From assembly GCA_916613615.1 (NCBI GenBank), contig OU744724.1, positions 57,674,898 through 57,738,897 of the forward strand: a stretch of 64,000 bases of DNA, given 5' to 3'. The notes under the pieces are model-generated. The model was not told where the DNA came from and did not search any database. It saw only the letters and a list, made by a program, of their open reading frames with translations. This DNA is from Steromphala cineraria. Its lineage: Eukaryota > Mollusca > Gastropoda > Trochida > Trochidae. Every line of letters begins with the position of its first letter. Positions within the stretch are counted from its first letter, which is position 1. Made by a program: the position numbers and the translations under genes. Below, piece by piece: positions 25,113 to 33,108 of this stretch.

Positions 25113-25283
25113 ACTAGATTCTAGTCTTCAATGAAAATACTTCTCAAATGTAGCAATTTATGTTTTTTGAAAGGAACCCACTGAAGCTGTTATAGTTTTC
25201 ACCCTGAAACTGTGGTGATCTTGACTTGCTACATTTACATATGCTTGCTTGGGTCTTTATATATGTTTTGTTTCAGGGGCTGC
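25045..25283 (+). repeat. Dispersed repeat family R1, copy 3
   Basis: It has the blocks CTCTGAAATGAAAATA, GGAACCCACTGAAGCTGTTA, TTGACTTGCTAC and TTTTGTTTCAGGGG in the same order as at 6048 and 7073. A partial duplication of the beginning includes minisatellite core copies. Confidence 0.5.
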
Positions 25284-25523
25284 TAAGTGATTTTCATGCA
25301 TTGATACATGGAATATGACCAAGGTAAAAATCAAAGAATTTGATAAATGTACCGAAATTAGGGATGCTTTGACATTTTGGTTGTATATCTGTCAAAGTTT
25401 GCTTTGCCTCATTTGTTTTTGTTGGTGAGTATACAACTCATTATACATTGTAAGGTGGAAAGGTGGCAGTAGGCATGGAGATACAATCAGAAGTAGTCGT
25501 ATTGTAATTATTGGCGTAAATTA

Positions 25524-25701
25524 ACCTCTGGAATAACCTTTGCCCTCTCTCTTCGTTCTCTGAACGTACCTGCAGAAGTCTAGATAAAATATAGAGAAAA
25601 AACTAAGTCATAATTACCATTAGTGGTATGCCTCTCTCCTCCTCTTCCCTGGAGTTAGCTCCCTTTGCCCGCATGTGGTCTGACAGCCTCATATTCTCTT
25701 C
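25524..25701 (+). repeat. DIRS left inverted terminal repeat
   Basis: The 178 bp run from ACCTCTGGAATAACCTTTGC to CATATTCTCTTC. They are the exact reverse complement of 31832-32009 as far as I can read, with no insertion or deletion. A further 19 bp outside it (25505-25523) are complementary to the internal region. Confidence 0.95.
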
Positions 25702-25922
25702 TGCGCTCGAACTATGAACAAGGTCACCTCAGAAGTCTAGGAATCTTCTCAAGTTTCCCTTGTTTTTCCAGTGCAGTTCTTGAATTGTGGTACGTGGTAT
25801 CGACATTGGGTCTGTTATCAGACAATCGCATTCGTTTTTTGTGTGAATATTTTGTGTTTTTGTGTGACTTGAAAATTTTTTTCTGTGACTGTCGGCGTTT
25901 GTGAAGTAACTGTGTTTCCATC

Positions 25923-28040
25923 ATGTCCCAACGTAAATGTGTGTCGTGTCAACGTTTCATGTCTGATAAGGATCCTCACTCATCTTGTGCTAACTGTGAT
26001 GTTAAACCTATTTGTTTCCCCGACTCGCGTTGCCTTCTCTGTAGAGATTTAGACGATGAAACGTGGTCAAAATTATGTGAGATGCGTGGCAAGAAACGTA
26101 AAGAATCTAATACTCCCGTTTCTCCCGTTGTTACCTTGGATAATGAGCAATCCCTACCTTCTCAAATTCCTCCTTCGGGCACGGTCGCTGATTCTTCCAA
26201 TCAAACACTCGATCTCACGGCTTTTCTCTCATCTTTTAAGCAAGACATGTTTAACACCCTCCAATCTTCTCTCAAGGATATGGATCGGCGCAATAACGAA
26301 AAAATTTCCAATCTTAAGAAATCTTTCAAGTCCCTATCTCACTCAAGTTCAGTTAAAGATGATTCCTCTCGCAAGTCCTCTTCTAACTCTGATGCCAAAC
26401 GGGGCAAAGTTAAGTCTAAGCGGGTCGCCGACTCTTTGAGTGATGGGTCGGGTGTCACGGCGGGTGATACGGCTAAAAGGCAATGTTTACCTTCTAAGGG
26501 CTTGCCGGTGTTAGCGGGTCGTGGTGACCCCGTAAAATCTCTCCCCCTTCCTGGCGGCTCATCTGTCACAGGTCGGGATGAGGTTCACGTTGTTGACGCC
26601 GTCAACCTGTTCCCTCCCACCCATGGGTTGGTTCAGGCCGGGTCACTCGTGCAGAACGGCAAGTCCGTTAATGGCTCTAGTGCCACGGTGACCAAGTCCA
26701 ACCAGGACACCGTTGACACGGCCGGCACGGGTGATTTGGCCCTAGACCAGCTGCCGACTCGGCTTACCCCGGGCGGCACGGACCACTTGATTGATCCGAC
26801 AGCCGTTGGAACGGCTTACGGCGATAACAAGTTCAAACCGGCTGACTTTGTGGATACGTCTAACCCGCCGATAATTCCGATTATCACCGATACGGAGACA
26901 GACAACAAGCTTTCAGCGGATGTAAAACTGGATTCCCATGAAGGCATTTTGATTATTCCGTCGGCTGACGGCTCGGAACCGGACTTAGTCCCTGAGTGGT
27001 CCTTCGTGGACAAGATTGACTTTTTGTATAAACTCAAGCCGTGTACGCTTCCTACTTCGCTCGAGCAGGAGGAGGTACAGCCCATACCAGAGGAACTCGG
27101 TTCCACGGGAAATTTGCCGCCTAAGAGGGCACCCAAACGGACTCTTCCTCATTCAACAGTTGTCAAGGCAGCGTTGGACTCCGTTAACTCAAACTTAACC
27201 AAGGCTAAGGACGCTTCCTCTCTGCCTAGAATGGCTCTTAAGCAAGCTTATGTCATCCATGACCGTGCCTTCCCCGCTTCGGCGCCAGACATCGACCGGG
27301 ATTTTTCACGGCTGAACTCCCGTCCCCTGTTACGATCCCAGGGTGACAAGATTTCCTTATCCCGTAAGGACATCAAGGAGATTGATCTAACGGCAAGGAA
27401 CTCGGTGGACATTTTGTCTTATATTAACTGGTTTGCGGCGGGAGTCCGTCAGCTTCTTCCCCCCACCTTCCAGGACTACAAGGGTATCAAGCCGCAAACT
27501 CTTACAGTTATGAACGCGGAGGAGGTTGCTCTCGCCCATTCGTTTCTTGACGTAATCTATCACGCCGTTGGAGATGCTACTCAGGCACAGATTGCCACCG
27601 TTGGACGGTTAACGGCTATAGAAAGAACACAACTGCTTGGATCAGTCAGGAATCTCCCTCAAGATTCGAAGGAGGATCTCTTCCAACAGCCGGTTAACTC
27701 CGAATCGATCTTCAACGGTCAATGCTCACAAGCCATTGCTACCCAGGACGCTCAGTCCAACAGGATGCTCAACCAGCAACTTGCGGCGGCTCTCCTAGCC
27801 CAGACTAGGCAACGTAACTCTTTCAGAGGAGGAAATGTCACTAACAAGAGAGGCTCCTTTCCTTCACCCCGACCCCCCCTCCACCGTTCAGCTTTCGACC
27901 GAGCCAACCCTCAGTTCAGGAAGTCTCGTCCCAACGACTCTCAGAATGGTACCCCCAGAGATTCCCGGGATTCCCAGCCCAGAGGGAATTTTCGTGCCAG
28001 AGGAGGTCGCGGAGCCAGAGGCTCGTACGGTCGCCGTTGA
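25923..28040 (+). CDS. DIRS ORF1, Gag-like protein (705 aa)
   Basis: This is the putative RNA-binding structural protein of the DIRS element. The ATG at 25923 opens directly into a cysteine-rich module: CVSC at 6-9, CANC at about 22-25, and CFPDSRCLLC at about 31-40. It resembles a small zinc-binding fold. Next come serine-rich and low-complexity stretches, lysine-rich patches near 125-170, and a folded-looking block at about 400-610. The C-terminal tail is an RG/RGG-rich run (about 670-705), typical of nucleic-acid binding. It overlaps the RT ORF by 206 nt. It ends in TGA followed by CTC, and the same frame then stays open through to the recombinase stop at 31070. The Gag role is inferred from position and the RGG and zinc motifs, since DIRS ORF1 proteins are poorly conserved. 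Confidence 0.85.
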   Translation: MSQRKCVSCQRFMSDKDPHSSCANCDVKPICFPDSRCLLCRDLDDETWSKLCEMRGKKRKESNTPVSPVVTLDNEQSLPSQIPPSGTVADSSNQTLDLTAFLSSFKQDMFNTLQSSLKDMDRRNNEKISNLKKSFKSLSHSSSVKDDSSRKSSSNSDAKRGKVKSKRVADSLSDGSGVTAGDTAKRQCLPSKGLPVLAGRGDPVKSLPLPGGSSVTGRDEVHVVDAVNLFPPTHGLVQAGSLVQNGKSVNGSSATVTKSNQDTVDTAGTGDLALDQLPTRLTPGGTDHLIDPTAVGTAYGDNKFKPADFVDTSNPPIIPIITDTETDNKLSADVKLDSHEGILIIPSADGSEPDLVPEWSFVDKIDFLYKLKPCTLPTSLEQEEVQPIPEELGSTGNLPPKRAPKRTLPHSTVVKAALDSVNSNLTKAKDASSLPRMALKQAYVIHDRAFPASAPDIDRDFSRLNSRPLLRSQGDKISLSRKDIKEIDLTARNSVDILSYINWFAAGVRQLLPPTFQDYKGIKPQTLTVMNAEEVALAHSFLDVIYHAVGDATQAQIATVGRLTAIERTQLLGSVRNLPQDSKEDLFQQPVNSESIFNGQCSQAIATQDAQSNRMLNQQLAAALLAQTRQRNSFRGGNVTNKRGSFPSPRPPLHRSAFDRANPQFRKSRPNDSQNGTPRDSRDSQPRGNFRARGGRGARGSYGRR

Positions 28041-30153
28041 CTCGGTTCCCAACACTACTCCAAAACCTTACGATCTCGCTATGCCCATGGACTTCGATTT
28101 GGACTTCGATTTTGTGACACCAGTCGTTCCCTCGCCTGTCGGGGGACGTCTGCAACAGTATTCTCGGAACTGGACACAGATCACCCAAGACAACTGGATT
28201 CGCTCCGTAGTCACCGACGGGTATCAGTTACAATTCCAGACGCGGCCACCCCTAGCTTCTCACCCGATAGGAAAAAGATTCACCTTACAGGAGGCCCGTC
28301 TGGAGGCAGCTCTACTTGCAGTAGACCAGTTATTGCTGAAGGAGGCAATTACCGAGCTTCCCCCTCACGATCTCTCTCGGGGGTTTTACTCTCCAGTGTT
28401 TTTAGTCCCCAAGCGGGACTCGGGAGAGATGAGAATGATCATAGACCTAAAGATTCTCAACAAGGACTTCTTGTGCAGCCCGCCCAAGTTTACCATGGAA
28501 TCACTAAAAAATGTCAGGAAACTAGTGCTACCCAACAGCCAATTTGTCAGCCTAGACCTCAAGGATGCCTATCTCCACGTCCCAATCCATCCTCACTCGC
28601 GGAAGTATCTCAGGTTCGGAATCAACGGAAGAAGGTTTCAATTCCGCGTTCTTCCTTTCGGCGTTTCCATAGCCCCATGGCTTTTTACGATGGTGATGAA
28701 ACCAGTGCTTCATTTCCTCCATCTAAGGAACATCGCTATTCACGGATACTTAGACGATTTTCTGGCAAGACATACGTCCACAGCTCTTCTTATCAAACAA
28801 AGAGACTTTGTAATCCATGTGTTCACCCATCTAGGTTGGTTAGTGCACCCAGACAAGTCGGAACTTACACCTACTTCCAGGATCAAGTTTCTAGGAGCGA
28901 TTCTGGATGCGAGGAGTTACCATATCTTTCCAGTGGAGGACCGATGGCGACTAACTCAGAATCTTATAATTTCCCTTCTGGACTCACGAACAGCTTCATT
29001 AAGGAAATGGATGTCTCTGCTGGGGTTTCTAACTTCAATCCAATCGTTCACCTTCAGAGGCAGGTTGAATCTTCGCCACACTCAAGTTTGGATAAATGCC
29101 AACAGAGTTCTAGACTTGGATTCCGTGATAGTTTGTCCTCCCCACGTTTGTCAAGAGCTACAATGGTGGACTCGGGAATTCAATGTGCTCTCGGGGACTC
29201 GTATGACGGATCCTCCCCCCAAGTTCACGATCTTCACAGACGCCTCCTGCGAGGGATGGGGAGCGCACCTGGACAGATATCAAGCACAGGGGACATGGTC
29301 AACTCAGGAGACCTCACTACACATAAACGCTCTGGAGTTGCTAGCGGTAATCAAGGCAGTCAGTATCTGGTGGCGCCCCCTCTACAAGTCGAGCGTCATG
29401 ATCGCTACGGACAATGCTACGGTGGTGTCCTACATAAACAAACAAGGCGGAACAAGATCAACAAGTCTCATGGAGTTAACTCGCTGTCTGTTTGCCATGG
29501 TGGATCAGTTCAAGATAGTTCTCAGAGCAAGACACATTCCGGGAAGACTGAATGTTCTCGCGGACTCCTTGTCCAGGAAAGGCCAAGTAATTCCAACGGA
29601 ATGGACTCTCCACAGGGAAGCCTTCCAGCTATTGATCGACAGATGGGAGTATCCATCAATAGACTTGTTTGCCACAGCTCAGAACTTTCGCATTCCCACC
29701 TACGTGAGTCCCATCCCAGACCCTCAAGCCTGGGCAGTAGACGCGTTATCGATATCGTGGGAAGGCATGATAGCCTACGCGTTTCCTCCGATCAAGATTA
29801 TCCCAGACGTTCTAGCAAAGATCGCAATTCAGGATTGTGTAGTGTATCTGGTAGCTCCAGCTTGGCCAACCAGGACGTGGTTTCCAAACCTAATAGATCT
29901 GTTGACGGACGTTCCCCTCCAGCTACCTCACTGGACAGATCTCCTCACTCAACCACTCTCGAAGAGAACTCACGGCAATATCACCACGTTGAATCTGCAC
30001 GTTTGGAGGCTATCGAGCAATCCCTTAAGAAGCAAGGGTTTGGCCATGAATCATCAAGAGCTATTGTCCAGTCTATCAGGCCATCTACTTCCAGACTCTA
30101 CGATGCCAAGTGGAGAATCTTCACTTCTTGGAGAGAGCGGAACGATCTTTTAG
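27835..30153 (+). CDS. DIRS ORF2, reverse transcriptase / RNase H / methyltransferase-like (772 aa)
   Basis: This is the replication polyprotein of the DIRS element. Residues 1-90 overlap ORF1 and may not be translated from this ATG; another ATG lies at 28081. The RT domain covers about 140-400, with motif A SLDLKDAYLHVPI (from about 239) and the catalytic YLDD box at 305-308. RNase H follows with IFTDASCEGWG (catalytic Asp at about 469), an Asp-Asn pair in ATDNATV, and the HIPGRLNVLADSLSR signature. A block after about 600 (PSIDLFATAQN to LVAPAWPTRTWFP) corresponds to the methyltransferase-like domain carried by DIRS elements. The frame is +1 relative to ORF1. The last ~50 codons overlap the recombinase and read as shadow sequence. 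No stop or frameshift interrupts it. Confidence 0.92.
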   Translation: MSLTREAPFLHPDPPSTVQLSTEPTLSSGSLVPTTLRMVPPEIPGIPSPEGIFVPEEVAEPEARTVAVDSVPNTTPKPYDLAMPMDFDLDFDFVTPVVPSPVGGRLQQYSRNWTQITQDNWIRSVVTDGYQLQFQTRPPLASHPIGKRFTLQEARLEAALLAVDQLLLKEAITELPPHDLSRGFYSPVFLVPKRDSGEMRMIIDLKILNKDFLCSPPKFTMESLKNVRKLVLPNSQFVSLDLKDAYLHVPIHPHSRKYLRFGINGRRFQFRVLPFGVSIAPWLFTMVMKPVLHFLHLRNIAIHGYLDDFLARHTSTALLIKQRDFVIHVFTHLGWLVHPDKSELTPTSRIKFLGAILDARSYHIFPVEDRWRLTQNLIISLLDSRTASLRKWMSLLGFLTSIQSFTFRGRLNLRHTQVWINANRVLDLDSVIVCPPHVCQELQWWTREFNVLSGTRMTDPPPKFTIFTDASCEGWGAHLDRYQAQGTWSTQETSLHINALELLAVIKAVSIWWRPLYKSSVMIATDNATVVSYINKQGGTRSTSLMELTRCLFAMVDQFKIVLRARHIPGRLNVLADSLSRKGQVIPTEWTLHREAFQLLIDRWEYPSIDLFATAQNFRIPTYVSPIPDPQAWAVDALSISWEGMIAYAFPPIKIIPDVLAKIAIQDCVVYLVAPAWPTRTWFPNLIDLLTDVPLQLPHWTDLLTQPLSKRTHGNITTLNLHVWRLSSNPLRSKGLAMNHQELLSSLSGHLLPDSTMPSGESSLLGESGTIF

Positions 30154-31070
30154 CTCATGACATTACGATCCCTATGATCGCCGATTTTTTACTTTTTCTG
30201 AGGAAAAGCAAGAAACTGAAACATGGGACCATTGAGGGATACAAGTCAGCTATTGCTTCCGTTTGTGATCTGCAAGGACTTTCGATAGGCACAGACCAAT
30301 CTCTGCATAGACTTCTCAGATCGTTTCAGATAAAGGACATGACATCTCCATCTATCTTCCCGAAGTGGGATCTCTGTTTAGTACTTCAGTCGCTCTTGAA
30401 AGCTCCTTACGAACCTCTTAACTCTACTTCACTGAAATTCCTATCCTTCAAGACCGCTTTTTTGCTTGCCTTCGCTTCGGCGGCTAGGGTGTCAGAGTTA
30501 CACGCTATCGACAATGGATCTGTTAGATTTTCGGACGGTTATAAGGACGTTACTTGCAGAGCTCTACCCGAATTTTTAGCCAAAAATCAATCTGCGGCCT
30601 CAGGGCCTCTAGGAGCAAGGACTTACAGAATTCCAGCGTTACCGTCTTCGAATTCTCGTTCAGACAGAGAAAGACTCTTGTGTCCTGTAAGGGCGTTGAG
30701 ATGGTATCTCGAGAGAACAGCACCATTCAGACGCAAGAGAAGGAGGTTATTTCTTTCCTGCAAAACTGCGATGGACTCAGAAATTTCCAAAAATACTATA
30801 TCTTCGTGGTTAAGGAAAACTATATCTCTAGCTTATCAAAACACAGACCAAGATACAGTAAACATGAAATTCTCGCCTCACGAGATCAGAGCGTTAGCTT
30901 CATCGGTTTCAGCATGGAAATCAGTCTCCATCCAGGATCTTGTTTCGACTTGCCAGTGGAAGGGCACGAATACTTTCATCTCCTCATACTTACGGGATAT
31001 CGCACCTTCGCTGGATGGAATTGCTCAGTTGGGTCCGCTGGTGGCGGCTCAACGAATCTCCACAGCTTAA
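28041..31070 (+). CDS. DIRS tyrosine recombinase frame (recombinase domain about 30003-31070)
   Basis: This frame encodes the integrase of the DIRS element, which would recombine circular cDNA into the genome. The conserved recombinase spans about 30003-31070 (roughly 355 aa). It shows the catalytic Arg in RVSELHAI (codon 30486), the HxxR pair in SPHEIRALAS (His codon 30879, Arg 30888) and the nucleophile Tyr in SSYLRD (30987). The frame is open without a stop from 28041, right after the ORF1 TGA, and is in the same phase as ORF1. It overlaps the RT ORF for about 2 kb, and there the translation is serine-rich and looks like an alternate-frame reading. No ATG lies at the recombinase domain edge, so its start is unclear. 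Upstream in-frame ATGs, readthrough, splicing or frameshifting from ORF2 are possible. Confidence 0.85.
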   Translation, partial: LGSQHYSKTLRSRYAHGLRFGLRFCDTSRSLACRGTSATVFSELDTDHPRQLDSLRSHRRVSVTIPDAATPSFSPDRKKIHLTGGPSGGSSTCSRPVIAEGGNYRASPSRSLSGVLLSSVFSPQAGLGRDENDHRPKDSQQGLLVQPAQVYHGITKKCQETSATQQPICQPRPQGCLSPRPNPSSLAEVSQVRNQRKKVSIPRSSFRRFHSPMAFYDGDETSASFPPSKEHRYSRILRRFSGKTYVHSSSYQTKRLCNPCVHPSRLVSAPRQVGTYTYFQDQVSRSDSGCEELPYLSSGGPMATNSESYNFPSGLTNSFIKEMDVSAGVSNFNPIVHLQRQVESSPHSSLDKCQQSSRLGFRDSLSSPRLSRATMVDSGIQCALGDSYDGSSPQVHDLHRRLLRGMGSAPGQISSTGDMVNSGDLTTHKRSGVASGNQGSQYLVAPPLQVERHDRYGQCYGGVLHKQTRRNKINKSHGVNSLSVCHGGSVQDSSQSKTHSGKTECSRGLLVQERPSNSNGMDSPQGSLPAIDRQMGVSINRLVCHSSELSHSHLRESHPRPSSLGSRRVIDIVGRHDSLRVSSDQDYPRRSSKDRNSGLCSVSGSSSLANQDVVSKPNRSVDGRSPPATSLDRSPHSTTLEENSRQYHHVESARLEAIEQSLKKQGFGHESSRAIVQSIRPSTSRLYDAKWRIFTSWRERNDLLAHDITIPMIADFLLFLRKSKKLKHGTIEGYKSAIASVCDLQGLSIGTDQSLHRLLRSFQIKDMTSPSIFPKWDLCLVLQSLLKAPYEPLNSTSLKFLSFKTAFLLAFASAARVSELHAIDNGSVRFSDGYKDVTCRALPEFLAKNQSAASGPLGARTYRIPALPSSNSRSDRERLLCPVRALRWYLERTAPFRRKRRRLFLSCKTAMDSEISKNTISSWLRKTISLAYQNTDQDTVNMKFSPHEIRALASSVSAWKSVSIQDLVSTCQWKGTNTFISSYLRDIAPSLDGIAQLGPLVAAQRISTA

Positions 31071-31329
31071 CCCTTCTTGGAGGAAAAGAAGGGGGGGGGG
31101 TCGGGGTCGTCGAGGGAAAAGTTCGACGAGGACTCCTCTACCAAGTTCACCATTCTCCTAAGAAGGTGAGGCCAAACTATGACTTGTGTTATGGTGATGA
31201 TTTCGGAAGAAGGTTTAATGTTGTTATTCGTTTAGCACTTGTTGTGGACTGGTATATCCACCTAAACTCTATCACAACTAATGACTATCTGACTATGATG
31301 TTCGTTGCATATTTAAGGGAATAATTTGA

Positions 31330-31380
31330 CCGGAAGTGACGTCATAAGAACCGGAAGTGACGTCATAATATGTATAAATA
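31330..31380 (+). promoter_or_regulatory. Tandem ETS/CRE composite sites followed by TATA-like box
   Basis: CCGGAAGTGACGTCAT occurs at 31330-31345 and again at 31351-31366. Each copy joins an ETS-type core (CCGGAAGT) to a full CRE palindrome (TGACGTCA), and the copies are 21 bp apart. TATAAATA follows at 31373-31380. The site lies between the recombinase stop and the internal complementary region. The sequence is clear; promoter function is inferred. The overlapping AATAAA at 31377-31382 could instead be a polyadenylation signal. Confidence 0.6.
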
Positions 31381-31488
31381 AAGTCAAATGAAAGATTACA
31401 TCATAGTCAGACGAGGGAAAACTAACATATTAACCAAGTGGTATGCCTGTGAGATATAACATATTGTTCAGTTGAAAGGTTGAATAAA
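31377..31488 (+). terminator. Candidate polyadenylation signals of the DIRS transcript
   Basis: AATAAA occurs at 31377-31382 and 31483-31488, downstream of the recombinase stop at 31070. Either could end the element transcript. The first overlaps the TATA-like sequence, so the two readings compete. Confidence 0.35.
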
Positions 31489-31671
31489 TTGAAGGGAAAG
31501 AGCATGAAGAAATGGTTCTGTTATTGTTTTATTCACTTATCTACGAAATAGTAAAAGAAGTGATATTCAAGTAAAGAACATATCATGTAATGTTAATCTA
31601 ATAAGTATAATTATTGGCGTCTAATGTTAAGTAAACATCCCCTGGATACCCGCCACCATTATGTGGAATTC

Positions 31672-31766
31672 GGGCAAAGGTTATTCCAGAGGTTAATTTA
31701 CGCCAATAATTAGCAAACAATTACATGTATTGTTAGTAATTATTAGTAAACTTACCTCTGGAATAA
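31672..31766 (+). repeat. DIRS internal complementary region
   Basis: Bases 31672-31712 are the reverse complement of the left end (25505-25545), and 31713-31766 are the reverse complement of the right end (31997-32050). The two halves abut, forming the splint that joins both ends in the known DIRS circularisation model. The match is exact by eye over all 95 bp. Confidence 0.95.
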
Positions 31767-31831
31767 GCGGTGAACACCCGCCCAGAGTAAACTAATTCCT
31801 CCCCGCACTTGTTCCAGGTGATGTTCAGCTG

Positions 31832-32009
31832 GAAGAGAATATGAGGCTGTCAGACCACATGCGGGCAAAGGGAGCTAACTCCAGGGAAGAGGAGGAGAGA
31901 GGCATACCACTAATGGTAATTATGACTTAGTTTTTTCTCTATATTTTATCTAGACTTCTGCAGGTACGTTCAGAGAACGAAGAGAGAGGGCAAAGGTTAT
32001 TCCAGAGGT
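31832..32009 (-). repeat. DIRS right inverted terminal repeat
   Basis: Exact reverse complement of 25524-25701. A 41-bp extension to 32050 is complementary to the right half of the internal region. Confidence 0.95.
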
Positions 32010-32112
32010 AAGTTTACTAATAATTACTAACAATACATGTAATTGTTTGCTTATGTGTGGTTGATAAAGTTATAGTTTTTTTGGTAATTATCCAACTCTT
32101 CTTTTCTTGCAG

Positions 32113-32208
32113 GGAGAACTATCCCAGCACCTCCAGTCCCTGTCAGAGAAAGCCAAATCTGGAACAGAATTTATCCAGAGGCTAAAGAAGATGACAGAAA
32201 ATGTTAAT
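32113..32208 (+). CDS. Trim9: TRIM9-like exon: coiled coil, first part (32 codons)
   Basis: This internal exon belongs to a TRIM9/TRIM67-type RING E3 ubiquitin ligase, a microtubule-associated regulator of netrin signalling and axon guidance in animals. It opens after a pyrimidine-rich acceptor ending TTTTCTTGCAG and closes at the donor GTAAGT (32209). It is 96 nt long, phase 0 on both sides. The peptide starts GELSQHLQSLSEKAKSGTEF and has the heptad pattern of the coiled coil that follows B-box 2. The next exon continues it in frame. A DIRS element ends only 62 bp upstream, leaving just the branch-point and pyrimidine tract. The RING/B-box exon is not in the window. TRIM9 and TRIM67 are vertebrate paralogues, and invertebrates usually have one gene. 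Confidence 0.88.
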
Positions 32209-32313
32209 GTAAGTATTTCTCTTCAATGTTTTCCTTATATTCGTGTATGAAAATGGTCATTGGGTATATGGTTTCAAGCGCTTTTGGCCATGAGGCTTTT
32301 TACAGAATAATCT

Positions 32314-32342
32314 TGTCACTTGTCACTTGTCACTTGTCACTT
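32314..32342 (+). repeat. 7-bp microsatellite (CTTGTCA)n
   Basis: CTTGTCA repeats about four times in a row, ending in CTTGG. Confidence 0.85.
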
Positions 32343-32423
32343 GGTTATGCAGATATAAAAAAAAACAGGACATTTTGTTGATCTAAACTTTATCTTTTTA
32401 AATTAATGCACATAAAATTGCAT

Positions 32424-32602
32424 TCTGTCTCAGGGTACCAACGTTACTCTCCACTAATCTGTACCCTGGGCCCAGAAGTTAGGTTTGCTGGTGGGGCCCG
32501 ACTTTCTTGTTGAAATTTTATCGAGAAGGTGGCGAGAAAATGATATGATTGGTCATATCCCAAGTCGGGCCGCGCGAGTGAATCTAGCTTCTGAGACAGG
32601 AT
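32424..32602. mobile_element. Possible small TIR element
   Basis: CTGTCTCAGG near 32425 and the inverted TCTGAGACAGG near 32600 form short terminal inverted repeats around a relatively G+C-rich 160-bp interior. No second copy is in the window, so this remains tentative. Confidence 0.4.
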
Positions 32603-32908
32603 GATAAAATTGTTGTCTTTAAGTTTGTATATGACCTCTGTACCAAGGATTCCAAGACCACAGCAAATAATGTAGACATTGGCATTTTCTGTCCAATCAA
32701 AAAAGGTCTCACTTACTTATCAATCACTCTCTTTTGTTCTTGCCAGATATACTTCAGAACCAGTTCTTATCATTCATTTGAAGTCTTTGTTCAAAGTGTT
32801 CACTATCCTTATTAAGAAGTAAAGAACAGATAACAACTAGTTTTTTTAAATGCTAACTTCAGAAGAACAATAGCCTTTTACCACTATCTGCAGGCTTTTG
32901 AAGCAGTA

Positions 32909-33108
32909 GAATGATAATGATAATGATAATGCAAGCACTGCTCATTGGCTATACATTATTACCCAGAAGGAATTGTATTTTCAGAGCAGCTACTAATCGC
33001 TTCACACAACCATATCGGTCTGTACTTCCCAAAGTCAGGTACCCAGTTGTTCAGCTTGGGGTGACTGAGTGCAATGTGGATGAAGTGCCTTGCCCAAGGA
33101 AATAACAC
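32909..33108 (-). mobile_element. SINE family A, head-truncated, minus strand
   Basis: A (GATAAT)-type tail at 32909 is followed by the reverse complement of the SINE A body, including GTGCAATGTGGATGAAGTGC and CCTTGCCCAAGG. It stops before the tRNA head. It is more diverged than the 53757 copy. Confidence 0.8.

Larger units (their letters stand above)
25505..32050 (+). mobile_element. Complete DIRS-type tyrosine-recombinase retrotransposon
   Basis: The 6.5-kb element has all the hallmark DIRS parts: inverted terminal repeats (25524-25701 and 31832-32009), an internal complementary region (31672-31766), and frames for a Gag-like protein, RT/RNase H and a tyrosine recombinase. The borders are defined exactly by the internal region, whose halves end where complementarity to the two outer ends stops. 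There is no target-site duplication, as expected for recombinase integration of a circle. The element is visibly richer in G+C than its surroundings. All frames are open and the terminal repeats look identical, implying a recent insertion. It lies in the same orientation as the TRIM9-like gene. Confidence 0.95.
1..32112 (+). other. Probable 5' intron of the TRIM9-like gene (or upstream intergenic DNA)
   Basis: No RING or B-box exon is visible here, although the exon at 32113 must be preceded by one. The interval is filled with the mobile elements and tandem repeats listed separately. I see nothing definable in 1-1150, 3900-6040, 9350-11200, 11970-13300, 18200-19330, 19890-20840 and 24070-24790, apart from scattered AT-rich sequence and short open frames without recognisable domains. 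The assignment to an intron is inferred from the absence of any other gene and from the known order of TRIM9 domains. Confidence 0.5.

Noticed and set aside
26056..28188. Several 60-127 codon frames on both strands inside DIRS ORF1
   Set aside because: They overlap the long Gag-like frame, lack domains and fit chance openings in G+C-rich sequence.
31091..31100. Run of ten G residues just after the recombinase stop
   Set aside because: Could form a G-quadruplex with neighbouring GGGG, but only loosely, and it may be a sequencing length artefact.
30554..31324. 256-codon plus-strand open frame overlapping the recombinase
   Set aside because: It runs in another frame from the clear tyrosine-recombinase motifs, ends in non-coding DNA and has no recognisable domain.
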